DNA of 64,000 bases from Aedoeadaptatus ivorii (GCF_900638585.1 NZ_LR134523.1:124001-188000); one strand, 5' to 3'. Counted from the first letter of the stretch, positions 1 to 8,739 are shown. Made by a program: numbers and translations. Notes: a model not told the origin generated them from the letters alone.

Positions 1-322
1 ACATCGCAAAGCGGTTCAACCCGCGCTGGTGGCGGAGTTTAAGAAGCGCACCCGCCGCGCCTACGAGCGCATCCGGCGGCTGAAGAACGTGCACGTCGCC
101 CCGCCCCGCGGCACCTTCTATCTATTTATGGACGTCCGCCCCACCGGCCTTTCGGAAGAAGAAGTATGGCGACGCCTCGCCGAAGAGGCCCACGTACTCA
201 CCGTACGGGGCAGCGGCTTCGGAAAGAGCGCAGAGGGCTTTCTGCGCCTCGCCGTCACATTGGACGTCGATGCCATCGACCGCGCCTTCGATCGCATCGA
301 GCAAATGGAAATCTTTCAATAA
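1..322 (+). CDS. Pyridoxal-phosphate aminotransferase, C-terminal fragment
   Basis: The window opens inside this gene; the frame is open from base 2 and only the last ~107 residues are present. The tail has the pattern of the small C-terminal domain of class I/II aminotransferases: a PRGTFYLFMDV stretch (the 'P-x-G-x-F-Y' turn that contacts the substrate), then V-R-G-S-G-F-G and FLRLAVT, where family members carry the conserved Arg that binds the substrate carboxylate. An aspartate- or branched-chain-type aminotransferase is likely, but substrate cannot be told from the tail. A strong terminator follows directly. Fold is seen with good confidence; the specific reaction is open. Confidence 0.8.
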   Translation, partial: HRKAVQPALVAEFKKRTRRAYERIRRLKNVHVAPPRGTFYLFMDVRPTGLSEEEVWRRLAEEAHVLTVRGSGFGKSAEGFLRLAVTLDVDAIDRAFDRIEQMEIFQ

Positions 323-327
323 ACGCG

Positions 328-365
328 AAAAAGCGCCCCTTCCGGCATCGAAGGGGCGCTTTTCG
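328..365 (+). terminator. Rho-independent terminator after aminotransferase
   Basis: An 11-bp GC-rich stem (AGCGCCCCTTC / GAAGGGGCGCT) with a short loop, flanked by an A-run on the left and a T-run on the right, directly after the stop codon. The symmetric A/T flanks mean it could work in both directions. Confidence 0.85.
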
Positions 366-573
366 CTCTATACTTTTTAAGGAGCACGATTAGACATAGA
401 TGAATGGATGCAGGAATACACCTGCCGACTATATTTTACCACAAATTCCCCATTTGGGTAGGGGGTAGAGCGAAAGAATGTCGTAAACAAGTCTAAGAAT
501 CGGCATGGGGAACATTCGTTAGATAAAACTTTGAAAAAGTTTACGAGAATGTCATCTGTTGTAAACGCAGCTT

Positions 574-582
574 TGGTACAAT
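574..582 (+). promoter_or_regulatory. Extended -10 promoter of the glycosyltransferase gene
   Basis: TGG-TACAAT, an extended -10 element 24 bp upstream of the start codon, with no good -35 hexamer at the usual distance. The rest of 366-573 is AT-richer than its surroundings and shows no gene. Confidence 0.5.
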
Positions 583-605
583 GAGCGTGAAACAAAGGAG
601 GCACT

Positions 606-1742
606 ATGCGAATCGGACTCTTTACGGACACCTATTACCCGGAGATCAACGGGGTGGCCAACTCCACCTATATGTTGCGCAACGCTCTGGAGGCCATGGG
701 ACACACCGTATACGTCATTACCTCCCGCGTAAGCGGCACGGAAAGTTCTCCGGAGGAACATATCTACCGCATTCCCAGCATCAAGCCTTATCTGGTCAAG
801 GATCGGCATCTGGCGCTGGTGGTAGAACCCTATTGGAAGCACAAGGGCAAGCAAATGGAGCTCGATGTGATCCACACCCAGACGGAATTTACCGTCGGCA
901 TGCTCGGCATGCGGATCGCTCAAAAATTCGGCATTCCGCTGGTACATAGCTATCACACCATGTACGAAGACTACACCCATTATTTCCACGTGCCCAAGAG
1001 CGAAAAACTCAAGCCCGTGGTGCGCATGCTCAGCGCCAAATTCTGCAATTACGCCGACGGCGTCATCGTCCCCACCGACAAAGTGCGCAAAAAGCTGCAC
1101 AGCTACAAGGTCTACCGCGACGTGTATGTGGTGCCCACCGGGCTCGACCCCGCCAAGTACGGCAATTGCGATGCAAACGAGGTAGAGCGCCTGCGTGCGC
1201 GCTACGGCCTCGAATCCGGCTATACCCTGCTGTATATCGGCCGCCTCGCCGAGGAAAAAAACATCGACCAGGTCATCGACCACTACAAAAAGCTCGAGGA
1301 CGCGGGCGAGGACGTGAACCTCTTGATCGTCGGCGACGGCCCCGTGCGGGGAAAGCTCGAAAAACAGGCGCGGGATCTTCGTATCCGAAACATCGCCTTT
1401 ACCGGCGCCGTGCCCTGGGAGGAGATCCAGAACTATTACGCCCTGGGCGATCTCTTCGTATCGGCCTCGACCTCCGAGACCCAGGGGCTCACCTACAACG
1501 AGGCGCTGGCATCGGGCTTGCCGATCTTGGTGCGCCGCGACCCCTGCCTCGAGCAGGTCCTCCGAGAGGGTGAAAACGGCATGGGTTTCGTCGGCGAGGA
1601 GGAGTTCCTAAAGGGCTATCGCGCCATCCGCGCCCTGCCCGAAGGCCTCGCGCCCGAGGCATACACCGATCGCGACTTCGCCCAAGAAGTCCTCGCGGTC
1701 TACAAAGAAATCTCGTCCGAGGCCATGCGCCACCGGGCATAA
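606..1742 (+). CDS. Glycosyltransferase family 4 (glycolipid/diacylglycerol glucosyltransferase-like)
   Basis: A 378-residue GT-B glycosyltransferase. The N-terminus reads as the first beta strand plus glycine loop of GT4 enzymes (G-L-F-T-D-T-Y-Y-P-E-I-N-G-V-A), closely resembling alpha-glucosyldiacylglycerol synthases and related mannosyltransferases. Residues ~208-215 (LLYIGRLA) start the nucleotide-sugar domain, and an E-x7-E motif at ~290-298 (E-TQGLTYN-E) is the GT4 donor-binding signature. No membrane span is visible; such enzymes sit peripherally on the inner membrane face. Start ATG is set by an AAAGGAGG site 5 bp upstream. It is a stand-alone unit between its own promoter and terminator. 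Glycolipid synthesis is inferred from family resemblance only. Confidence 0.82.
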   Translation: MRIGLFTDTYYPEINGVANSTYMLRNALEAMGHTVYVITSRVSGTESSPEEHIYRIPSIKPYLVKDRHLALVVEPYWKHKGKQMELDVIHTQTEFTVGMLGMRIAQKFGIPLVHSYHTMYEDYTHYFHVPKSEKLKPVVRMLSAKFCNYADGVIVPTDKVRKKLHSYKVYRDVYVVPTGLDPAKYGNCDANEVERLRARYGLESGYTLLYIGRLAEEKNIDQVIDHYKKLEDAGEDVNLLIVGDGPVRGKLEKQARDLRIRNIAFTGAVPWEEIQNYYALGDLFVSASTSETQGLTYNEALASGLPILVRRDPCLEQVLREGENGMGFVGEEEFLKGYRAIRALPEGLAPEAYTDRDFAQEVLAVYKEISSEAMRHRA

Positions 1743-1766
1743 GAAGGGGAAACCCTTCTTTTTTTG
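1742..1766 (+). terminator. Rho-independent terminator after glycosyltransferase
   Basis: AAGAAGGG-GAAA-CCCTTCTT followed by a T-run, overlapping the stop codon region. Confidence 0.85.
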
Positions 1767-1799
1767 TGCCCTCGCTATTTTTTACATAGCGCAGTCCTC

Positions 1800-1854
1800 C
1801 TTAACGGGAACTTAATCTACCCCTAATCTGAACAGTCTCTGCCTTTGCTATACT
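1800..1854 (+). promoter_or_regulatory. Pho-box-like direct repeats and extended -10 promoter
   Basis: Three direct repeats CTTAAC, CTTAAT and CCTAAT begin at 1800, 1811 and 1822, an exact 11-bp period with 5-bp gaps. They are followed 21 bp later by TGC-TATACT (extended -10, 1846-1854). The repeats cover the position of a -35 box, as expected for a promoter activated by an OmpR/PhoB-family regulator; TTAAC-type hexamers at 11-bp period are the Pho-box form known from Firmicutes PhoP. The downstream protein is a phosphoesterase, which fits, but regulation by phosphate is inference. Confidence 0.5.
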
Positions 1855-1905
1855 GCAATTGTTTGAAGGTCGATATATAAGTAGCAAGTATGCAGAAAGG
1901 TAGGA

Positions 1906-2001
1906 ATGATTTCGTTGAGAAGAGGTGTGGCCCTTCTGTTGGCGCTGCTCATGGTCTTGAGCATCGTGCCCGTCGGCGCCCTTCGTCTACGGCGAGTCTA
2001 A
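1906..2001 (+). pseudogene. Detached signal-peptide start of the PHP/SLH protein
   Basis: This short frame begins at ATG 1906 behind AGAAAGG and encodes a classic secretion signal: two Arg residues, a Leu/Val-rich core and a VPVGA cleavage region. It stops at 2001. Dropping one C from the CCC run at 1979-1981 joins it to the downstream frame through F-V-Y-G-E-S-K, which then runs without a stop to 4954. It is therefore the true 5' end of the next gene, separated by a one-base insertion that is either genuine or a sequence error. Confidence 0.75.
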
Positions 2002-2023
2002 ATCCATCGGTAAGACCGTCACG

Positions 2024-4954
2024 GTGAAGGTAGACAATTCGCCCCAGATTTTGAACGTAAAACCCGCGAACAACGCCGAAACGCTCGACGACAAGCGGCC
2101 CGAAATCTCGGCCACCCTCTTGAATGTGTCCGACCGGGCGACGGCGACGATCTCCCTAAACGGCGGCGAGAAACAGCCCATGGTGCGCGAAGGCGCGCTC
2201 GTGCGCTACACCCCCGATACCGACCTTAAAGACGGCAAGACGGAGGCGACCATCACCGTCACCGATGGCGATGTGGTAAAGGAATATTCCTGGAAGTTCT
2301 ATGTGGGCAAGGCCACCGTGAAGCACTACCGCGGCCAGATCCACTCTCACTCCAACTATTCCGACGGGGCGGGTACGCCAGAAGAAGCGATCCAATACGC
2401 ATCCACCGCGGATCATATCGACTTCTTCTCTTTGACCGACCACTCCAACTATTTCGATAAAGAGGCCAATCTCGGCACCATCGACGACGAAAACAGCGGT
2501 CTGAAAGATCCCCGCGACGGCAGCAAGTCCAAGTGGAAGCGCTACAAAGAAATCGTCGAAGCCGCGCGCACCGAGGACTTCCTCCCCATCTACGGGTACG
2601 AAATGACCTGGACGAAAACCGGCGCCAACTACGGCCATATGAACACCTTTAACACGAAAGGATTCGTCTCCAGAAATAGTGATTTCTATAATGACAAAAC
2701 CGATTCTAAAGGTCTGCTCCGCTACTACGAGTTAATTTCAGGCTTGGGAACCGACACTTTCTCTCAATTTAACCACCCGAGCAAGACCTTCGGCAATTTC
2801 GACGAATTCGCCTACTACGATCCCAAAGTCAACGAAAATGTAAAACTCGTGGAAATCGGCAATGGCGAAGGACCCATCCACGGCGACGGCTATTTCCCCA
2901 GCTACGACGAATACATTAAAGCGCTGGACATGGGCTGGAAGCTCGCGCCTTCCATTAACCAAGATAATCACAAGAAAAGATGGGGCGATGCAAATGACGG
3001 TCGCAATGTGGTAATCGCCGACGGCCTGACGAAAAAAGATATCATCACCGCCATTCGCAATCTAAGCGTCTATGCATCGGAAGATAAAGATATTACGGTT
3101 GATTTTACCATCAACGGTCACATTATGGGCTCTACTCTGGCTGATGCCGGAAAAACCCTGAATGTAGATATTGCCGTTGCGGAACAGGGCGGCAAAAGTA
3201 TCGGAGCGGTAGACATTTTAACCACCGGCGGAAAAGTGATCAAGTCTATGGAGTCTTCCGCCGACACCGACCGCTTTACCTTTGAACTGCAAAACGACTA
3301 TCCCTACTACCTCGTGCGCATCACCGAAGCCGACGGCGATTTTGTCTTTACCGCTCCTATCTGGACAGAAAAAGTAGAAGCGAAGGGAATTACGGCCCTA
3401 AGTCCCGTAGGTGGCGACGAGGCCACAGTCGGTGAAGAGAAAGAATTAAGCTATACCTTCTCAGCAGAGGGAGAAAGAATACAATCTGTTGAAGTTTACG
3501 ACGGCGATACCGTCATCAGCACCAAAACAGAGTATGGAAAAGTCACTGTCGTGCCGGCAAAAGAAGGCAAGCGTCAGCTGACCCTCAAAGTAAAAACCGA
3601 CGGTGGCGAATACGAGCGGAATGTCGAGCTCGTCGTTTATCCGAAAGGACTCGCCACATCGCCTATCAGCGAGGTGCAAAAAGCAAAACCGGGCGAAATC
3701 TTCCAAATCGAAGGTATCTTAACGTCCAACGCTTCCGGATACGATAAGGCCACCGCTTTCTTCGATGCCGCTTATGTACAAGATGAAACCGGCGGCATCA
3801 ATATCTTCCCCATCAGCGGGAACTACAAAATTGGCGACCGCTTAAAGATCCGCGGTATCCGCGACGGCTACCAAGACGAGCGTCAGCTTTCCATTACGAG
3901 TATGGAAAAAATTGGCGAAACCACGCCGCCACAACCGACAGTCCTCCCCACAGGTAAGGTGAAAGACAATACCGGCCTTTTGATTCAAACAAAGGGCAAG
4001 GTCGTAAGCGTAGTAAAAGACGATCTCAGCGAAATTATGATCGACGACGGCAGCGGACCGATCAAGGTCTTCATCGACGGTTATATCGGGCGACCGAAAT
4101 CTGATGATAAATCCATGCCGAAGATTGCAGTTGGTGACATCCTTCAGGCAACGGGTCTCGCCTCGGTCAATCCGGAAGGGGATCGCATCCGCATTCGCAA
4201 TCGAAACGATGTGGTCGTTCTAAACGAAGCAAAAGAAACCGAGCCGAATACACCTGATACACCGAATCAACCGGATAAAAAACCGAAAGATGAGCAACCG
4301 ACGAAACAAAATGGGGGCATCATCTTAACACCGGTAACGCCGTCTCCGGGTAAGACGGACGAAGGAAAACCTGAAACACCGGCACACCCGGTAAATCCGG
4401 TAAATAATGAAAGAAAAGGATTCAAGGACGTGAAGGCGAGCGATTGGTTTGCAAAAGATGTAGACCGCATCGTAGAGAAAAAACTCCTCGTCGGCATGAC
4501 CGAAGATACCTTCGGTCCGAATGAAAAGGCGAGCCGCGCCATGATCGTCACCATGCTCCACCGCATGGCGGGGAAACCTTCTGTAGAAGGCAACCATAAG
4601 TTCACGGATATCGAAAAAGGAAGCTGGTACGAAGAAGCCGTCAACTGGGCAGAAGCTAAAGGCGTGACGGCGGGCATCAGCGAAACCGCATTCGATCCCC
4701 ACGGCGACATCACAAGAGAAGCATTCGTCGCCATGATGTATCGCTACTATGTAAGCGAAGGTCTTATCGAATCCGTAGAGGGCAAGCCTCTCGACGGCGT
4801 ATCCCCCTGGGCGCAAGAAGCCATGACCTGGGCGGTGGATAACAAGATCGTCGTCGGACGAGAAAATGGAAACCTCGCGGCGAAAGAAACCATTACGCGT
4901 GCAGAAATAGCGGCCATCACGCTTAGGGTAATGGATCGATTCGGCAGCAAATAG
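2024..4954 (+). CDS. Secreted CehA/PHP-type phosphoesterase with OB-fold and three SLH domains (5' end frameshifted)
   Basis: The body of a large cell-surface protein (976 residues from an internal GTG; about 1,016 with the signal peptide at 1906 restored). Order: an Ig-like N-terminal region; a PHP domain starting at ~107 with H-S-H-S-x5-D-G, then TDHSNY, FNHP and a QDNH motif, the metal ligands of CehA-type PHP phosphoesterases; a beta-rich region; a YhcR-type OB-fold (~545-740) as in secreted nucleases/nucleotidases; a Pro/Lys/Thr-rich linker; and three SLH repeats (~799-976) that bind pyruvylated wall polymer. Extracellular phosphate-ester hydrolysis is inferred. The listed GTG start has no ribosome site and is an artefact of the frameshift. 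It sits behind a Pho-box-like promoter and ahead of two more SLH proteins. Confidence 0.8.
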   Translation: MKVDNSPQILNVKPANNAETLDDKRPEISATLLNVSDRATATISLNGGEKQPMVREGALVRYTPDTDLKDGKTEATITVTDGDVVKEYSWKFYVGKATVKHYRGQIHSHSNYSDGAGTPEEAIQYASTADHIDFFSLTDHSNYFDKEANLGTIDDENSGLKDPRDGSKSKWKRYKEIVEAARTEDFLPIYGYEMTWTKTGANYGHMNTFNTKGFVSRNSDFYNDKTDSKGLLRYYELISGLGTDTFSQFNHPSKTFGNFDEFAYYDPKVNENVKLVEIGNGEGPIHGDGYFPSYDEYIKALDMGWKLAPSINQDNHKKRWGDANDGRNVVIADGLTKKDIITAIRNLSVYASEDKDITVDFTINGHIMGSTLADAGKTLNVDIAVAEQGGKSIGAVDILTTGGKVIKSMESSADTDRFTFELQNDYPYYLVRITEADGDFVFTAPIWTEKVEAKGITALSPVGGDEATVGEEKELSYTFSAEGERIQSVEVYDGDTVISTKTEYGKVTVVPAKEGKRQLTLKVKTDGGEYERNVELVVYPKGLATSPISEVQKAKPGEIFQIEGILTSNASGYDKATAFFDAAYVQDETGGINIFPISGNYKIGDRLKIRGIRDGYQDERQLSITSMEKIGETTPPQPTVLPTGKVKDNTGLLIQTKGKVVSVVKDDLSEIMIDDGSGPIKVFIDGYIGRPKSDDKSMPKIAVGDILQATGLASVNPEGDRIRIRNRNDVVVLNEAKETEPNTPDTPNQPDKKPKDEQPTKQNGGIILTPVTPSPGKTDEGKPETPAHPVNPVNNERKGFKDVKASDWFAKDVDRIVEKKLLVGMTEDTFGPNEKASRAMIVTMLHRMAGKPSVEGNHKFTDIEKGSWYEEAVNWAEAKGVTAGISETAFDPHGDITREAFVAMMYRYYVSEGLIESVEGKPLDGVSPWAQEAMTWAVDNKIVVGRENGNLAAKETITRAEIAAITLRVMDRFGSK

Positions 4955-4973
4955 CATTAGAAAATAGAGGAAC

Positions 4974-5001
4974 AAAAAAGAGCGAGAAATCGCTCTTTTT
5001 T
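4974..5001 (+). terminator. Rho-independent terminator after PHP/SLH gene
   Basis: AAAAAAGAGCG-AGAAAT-CGCTCTTTTTT hairpin. The following 5002-5260 is AT-rich, with no gene or repeat that I can see. Confidence 0.85.
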
Positions 5002-5260
5002 GTTGGGAAGAATTACAAGATGATAGGAGTTAAGAAAAGCATAGAGAATTTAGAAGCGTCAAGAATTGCAAAAGCTGTAAAGTTCTATTTTGTAGTTAGA
5101 TGCAAGTAATTATATGCATATGAATTAAGCGAAAATACAGAAAACATTTTCTCCAAAAACACGTAGTTTATCAGATGGGAAGATAAGCTTAATTTAGGAA
5201 ATGAAATCTTCAAAATAAAAAGATAAAAAATAGTATACGAGAACATTTTCCTATAGTTTG

Positions 5261-5327
5261 TGGTAGAATAATAACAAGCAATAATCTCGTTTATGGATGA
5301 TGGAATAGTTCACATTCATCATAAACG
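5261..5327 (+). promoter_or_regulatory. Extended -10 promoter and 5'-leader hairpin of SLH gene pair
   Basis: TGG-TAGAAT at 5261-5269 is an extended -10 box. About 20 bases on, a strong imperfect hairpin (5288-5302 pairing with 5313-5327: CGTTTATG, one-base bulge, ATGA) would lie at the 5' end of the transcript, 24 bp before the start codon. It has no T-run, so it is more likely a stabiliser or translation element than a terminator. Confidence 0.5.
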
Positions 5328-5351
5328 CAATATTTAAGAAAGGAGAATTCG

Positions 5352-6965
5352 ATGAGAAAAAGATTAGGCATGTTTTTTATCCTGCTCTTACTGACCTTAA
5401 CCATGAGTTTCGGTACTCCGGTGTTTGCCGGCGGAGAGAGCGAAAGCGTCCGTACCGCTAGTGACAAGTACAGCGGTGGAGGTTCAGGGAATGGAGGTGG
5501 CAGCAGCGGAGGGAGTGGAAGTGGCTATGTCTCCAGTCAACCGGTTTACTGGGAATTACCGCCCATTACGAAACGAATCCTGCTACCTGACGGTAAGACC
5601 AAGTTCCAAGGGAATATTAAATTTGATATTAAGGTAACATTGTTAATCTACAGCCCGCAGGGCCCACAACCCCTTAAGTCGATGGCAAAGCAAAATGCTT
5701 TCAGCATCGATTTTTCCAGCAATGAAATGGGAAACGGAAATAGCGTAGAAAAAAGCTATGAAATCGACACATTGGTCCGCGGCATGGTAAGCAAACTTGA
5801 ACAGCAACCACCTCAACCCGGAGGCGATGGAGGCAATGGATGGCCCGGCATGCCCTATAGCGGAATTCTTGTAGAAGTTTCGGAAAGTGAAAGTAGCACC
5901 CCCGGCTTAAGCCTCGTTATGCCGGAAAAGAATCTCGTAACGATGTCGATTGACCTAATACCTGGAGGCTCCCAACCCCAACCTCGCCCGAAGGCACTTG
6001 CCCCTTCCGGGACGGTACCGCCTCAATTGGAAGGTCGTGTTCACCGGAATGGACCTGTTCTGTATGGCAATACCCGGTTTGTCAACCGCTACACACCGGA
6101 CAAGCCGAACGAACCCGATTGCCCCAACGTATGTCCCAATCCCAACCAAGGTAACTGCAAACAAAACAGTTGCGACACACCCTGCAGGAGCGGTTGCCCG
6201 GACATTAACATCAACATCAACAACGAAAACAACTCCTCTGCCAACAACAACAACGTGAACAACAATACCAACGTGGGCAGAGACCAATACAATGTCAACC
6301 AAAACGCAAACCCGAACCCGAACTTAAAACTGGATCGGTACAACCACTTCGTCTACGTCCACGGCTACCCGGATCGCAGCTTCCGCCCCGAAGGCACCAT
6401 CACCCGCGGCGAAATGACCGCCATCTTCCGTCGTCTCCTCGATCAAGGCACCTTCATCGGCAGTAACAGCACCGCCTTTCGAGATGTTCGCTCCGGCGAC
6501 TGGTATGCATCCGATGTGGATCGCCTAAGCACCCTCGGCGTCATCTCCGGCTACCCGGACGGCTCCTTCCGCCCGAACGCCTCCGTAACCCGCGCTGAAT
6601 TTGCAAGCGTCGCCGCGAAATTCGTCTCGGCGAAAAGCGGCCAAGGCTTCAGCGACCTGAACGGCCACTGGGCCCAAAACGCCATCGAAAAACTGAACAG
6701 CGCCGGCTGGGTCAGCGGCTACGGCGATGGGTCCTTCCGTCCCGATTCCGTCATCACTCGCGCAGAAGTAGTAAGCATCGTCAACCGCATGCTCGATCGA
6801 CAAGCCGATGCCGGATACGTCCAAAACCACAGAGGCAGCCTGATCCAATACACCGACCTCGCCCCGAATCACTGGGCCTACCTTCCCATCATGGAAGCCT
6901 CCAACGCTCACGACTACACAAGGAATAGTGACGGATCGGAAACCTGGACGCGGCATTGGCGGTAA
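5352..6965 (+). CDS. Secreted SLH-domain surface protein, copy 1
   Basis: A 537-residue exported protein. Residues 1-27 are a signal peptide (M-R-K-R, Leu-rich core, PVFAGG). A Gly/Ser-rich linker precedes a ~170-residue N-terminal domain I do not recognise, then a Pro-rich stretch, a Cys-rich patch (CPNVCPNP...CKQNSC...C...C) and a remarkable Asn-rich low-complexity segment rich in I-N and N-N-N. Residues ~328-520 hold three SLH repeats (GYPDRSFRPEGTITRGE; GYPDGSFRPNASVTRAE; GYGDGSFRPDSVITRAE), predicting non-covalent attachment to secondary cell-wall polymer. AGGAG lies 8 bp before the ATG. The 3' 777 bp are nearly identical to the next gene. A structural S-layer or spacer role is inferred. 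Confidence 0.82.
   Translation: MRKRLGMFFILLLLTLTMSFGTPVFAGGESESVRTASDKYSGGGSGNGGGSSGGSGSGYVSSQPVYWELPPITKRILLPDGKTKFQGNIKFDIKVTLLIYSPQGPQPLKSMAKQNAFSIDFSSNEMGNGNSVEKSYEIDTLVRGMVSKLEQQPPQPGGDGGNGWPGMPYSGILVEVSESESSTPGLSLVMPEKNLVTMSIDLIPGGSQPQPRPKALAPSGTVPPQLEGRVHRNGPVLYGNTRFVNRYTPDKPNEPDCPNVCPNPNQGNCKQNSCDTPCRSGCPDINININNENNSSANNNNVNNNTNVGRDQYNVNQNANPNPNLKLDRYNHFVYVHGYPDRSFRPEGTITRGEMTAIFRRLLDQGTFIGSNSTAFRDVRSGDWYASDVDRLSTLGVISGYPDGSFRPNASVTRAEFASVAAKFVSAKSGQGFSDLNGHWAQNAIEKLNSAGWVSGYGDGSFRPDSVITRAEVVSIVNRMLDRQADAGYVQNHRGSLIQYTDLAPNHWAYLPIMEASNAHDYTRNSDGSETWTRHWR
6189..6965 (+). repeat. 777-bp near-identical repeat, copy 1 (Asn-rich linker plus SLH module)
   Basis: Matches 7904-8680 with only scattered differences (for example CGTCGTCTC against CGCCGCCTG near 6427, and a cluster in the last 50 bp), offset exactly 1,715 bp. 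The boundary on the left is abrupt, at the codons for S-G-C-P-D. Confidence 0.9.
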
Positions 6966-6979
6966 GAAAGGAGATCGAA

Positions 6980-8680
6980 ATGAATAAACTGAAACATCAT
7001 GTAACATCACTTGTTGCCGTTCTTTTGTGCGTACTTCTTCTTCTGCCAAGCGGCATGGCTTTTGCCGAGGGTGATGCAGGTGATGACGGTGACATTCAGC
7101 CAATTATCCTTCGCGAAAAAATCCTGCTTAGCGATCCCGACAAGCCCTTAGAAGGAACGGTTCGATATAGGATAAGTGTAACCTTGAATAATATAAGAAT
7201 ATGGCTTCCACCAGAAGGAAAGAAGTCCGTGGATTCGAAAACTGCATCAGAGACTTACGACGTAGATTTCACGGAACGGGAAAAAACGGACGACTATACC
7301 ATGAGTCGAGATATTAATATTGCACCTTCTATCAAGGCACTTATTGGAAAATTGGAGCGAGAAGTGCAAGAGCGTATTCGAGAGGAAGGTAAAGTTTACG
7401 AGGGTCCTTTTTTTGGACCGACAGACGTATATGCCACCTACGATAGTATTACGATCCGTGTACATGAGGAGAGTGATCAGTCGAATTTGACGCTTATGCC
7501 CCAGGTTGAAAGCGGCTCCACGATACAGTACAAGATACGGGAGGGGGGGGCAGAGGATCCTGCCAGGTGTGTCCGGATACAGCATCCCAATGCTTATCTA
7601 ACGGACTATGATAAAAAGATTCAAAAAAAGTTCCCCCATCCCAAGCTTAAGGTTCGTAATGGGGAAGATCCGATCTTCACTTACGGATACACACCGCCGA
7701 CGCCCCTTCCGGAACCGCAACCGAAACCGCCGGCACCGAATCCCCAACCGAATCCTCCGGCGCCGAGCCCTGATCCCGGCCATGGACAAGATTCGTCTGT
7801 AACACCTAAGCCCCAACCTGCGCCCGATCAAGGCACCTGCCCGGCACCCGGAAACAACACCTGCCCGGTACCCGGAAACAACACCTGCAAGCCCGATTGC
7901 AACAGCGGTTGCCCGGACATTAACATCAACATCAACAACGAAAACAACTCCTCTGCCAACAACAACAACGTGAACAACAATACCAACGTGGGCAGAGACC
8001 AATACAATGTCAACCAAAACGCAAACCCGAACCCGAACTTAAAACTGGATCGGTACAACCACTTCGTCTACGTCCACGGCTACCCGGATCGCAGCTTCCG
8101 CCCCGAAGGCACCATCACCCGCGGCGAAATGACCGCCATCTTCCGCCGCCTGCTCGATCAAGGCACCTTCATCGGCAGTAACAGCACCGCCTTTCGAGAT
8201 GTTCGCTCCGGCGACTGGTATGCATCCGATGTGGATCGCCTAAGCACCCTCGGCGTCATCTCCGGCTACCCGGACGGCTCCTTCCGCCCGAACGCCTCCG
8301 TAACCCGCGCTGAATTTGCAAGCGTCGCCGCGAAATTCGTCTCGGCGAAAAGCGGCCAAGGCTTCAGCGACCTGAACGGCCACTGGGCCCAAAACGCCAT
8401 CGAAAAACTGAACAGCGCCGGCTGGGTCAGCGGCTACGGCGATGGGTCCTTCCGTCCCGATTCCGTCATCACTCGCGCAGAAGTAGTAAGCATCGTCAAC
8501 CGCATGCTCGATCGACAAGCCGATGCCGGATACGTCCAAAACCACAGAGGCAGCCTGATCCAATACACCGACCTCGCCCCGAATCACTGGGCTTATCTTC
8601 CCATCATGGAAGCCTCCAACGCCCACGACTACACCCGTAACAGTAACGGATCGGAAACCTGGACACGGAATTGGAAATAA
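6980..8680 (+). CDS. Secreted SLH-domain surface protein, copy 2
   Basis: A 566-residue paralogue of the gene before it. I place the start at ATG 6980, behind AAAGGAG at 6967-6973, rather than at an upstream in-frame ATG that overlaps the previous gene. Residues 1-~30 are a signal peptide (LLLLPSGMAFA). The N-terminal domain (I-L-L-S-D-P-D, YRISVTLNN, TYDVDFTE) aligns loosely with copy 1, so the two are ancient paralogues there. A long Pro-rich linker and a short repeat of C-P-x-P-G-N-N-T lead to the same Asn-rich segment and three SLH domains as copy 1, at near identity. The pair probably forms one transcript, with a terminator only after this gene. Confidence 0.82.
   Translation: MNKLKHHVTSLVAVLLCVLLLLPSGMAFAEGDAGDDGDIQPIILREKILLSDPDKPLEGTVRYRISVTLNNIRIWLPPEGKKSVDSKTASETYDVDFTEREKTDDYTMSRDINIAPSIKALIGKLEREVQERIREEGKVYEGPFFGPTDVYATYDSITIRVHEESDQSNLTLMPQVESGSTIQYKIREGGAEDPARCVRIQHPNAYLTDYDKKIQKKFPHPKLKVRNGEDPIFTYGYTPPTPLPEPQPKPPAPNPQPNPPAPSPDPGHGQDSSVTPKPQPAPDQGTCPAPGNNTCPVPGNNTCKPDCNSGCPDINININNENNSSANNNNVNNNTNVGRDQYNVNQNANPNPNLKLDRYNHFVYVHGYPDRSFRPEGTITRGEMTAIFRRLLDQGTFIGSNSTAFRDVRSGDWYASDVDRLSTLGVISGYPDGSFRPNASVTRAEFASVAAKFVSAKSGQGFSDLNGHWAQNAIEKLNSAGWVSGYGDGSFRPDSVITRAEVVSIVNRMLDRQADAGYVQNHRGSLIQYTDLAPNHWAYLPIMEASNAHDYTRNSNGSETWTRNWK
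7904..8680 (+). repeat. 777-bp near-identical repeat, copy 2
   Basis: Second copy of the 6189-6965 module. N-terminal halves of the two genes are strongly diverged while this part is almost unchanged, which points to gene conversion or a recent partial duplication. Confidence 0.9.
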
Positions 8681-8703
8681 AATAAAACAACGCTTGTAAA
8701 TAT

Positions 8704-8739
8704 AAAAAGAGATCTGCTCCGGACGCGGATCTCTTTTTT
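8704..8739 (+). terminator. Rho-independent terminator after SLH pair
   Basis: AAAAAGAGATC and GATCTCTTTTTT arms around a 13-base loop, followed by T-rich sequence. Confidence 0.85.
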
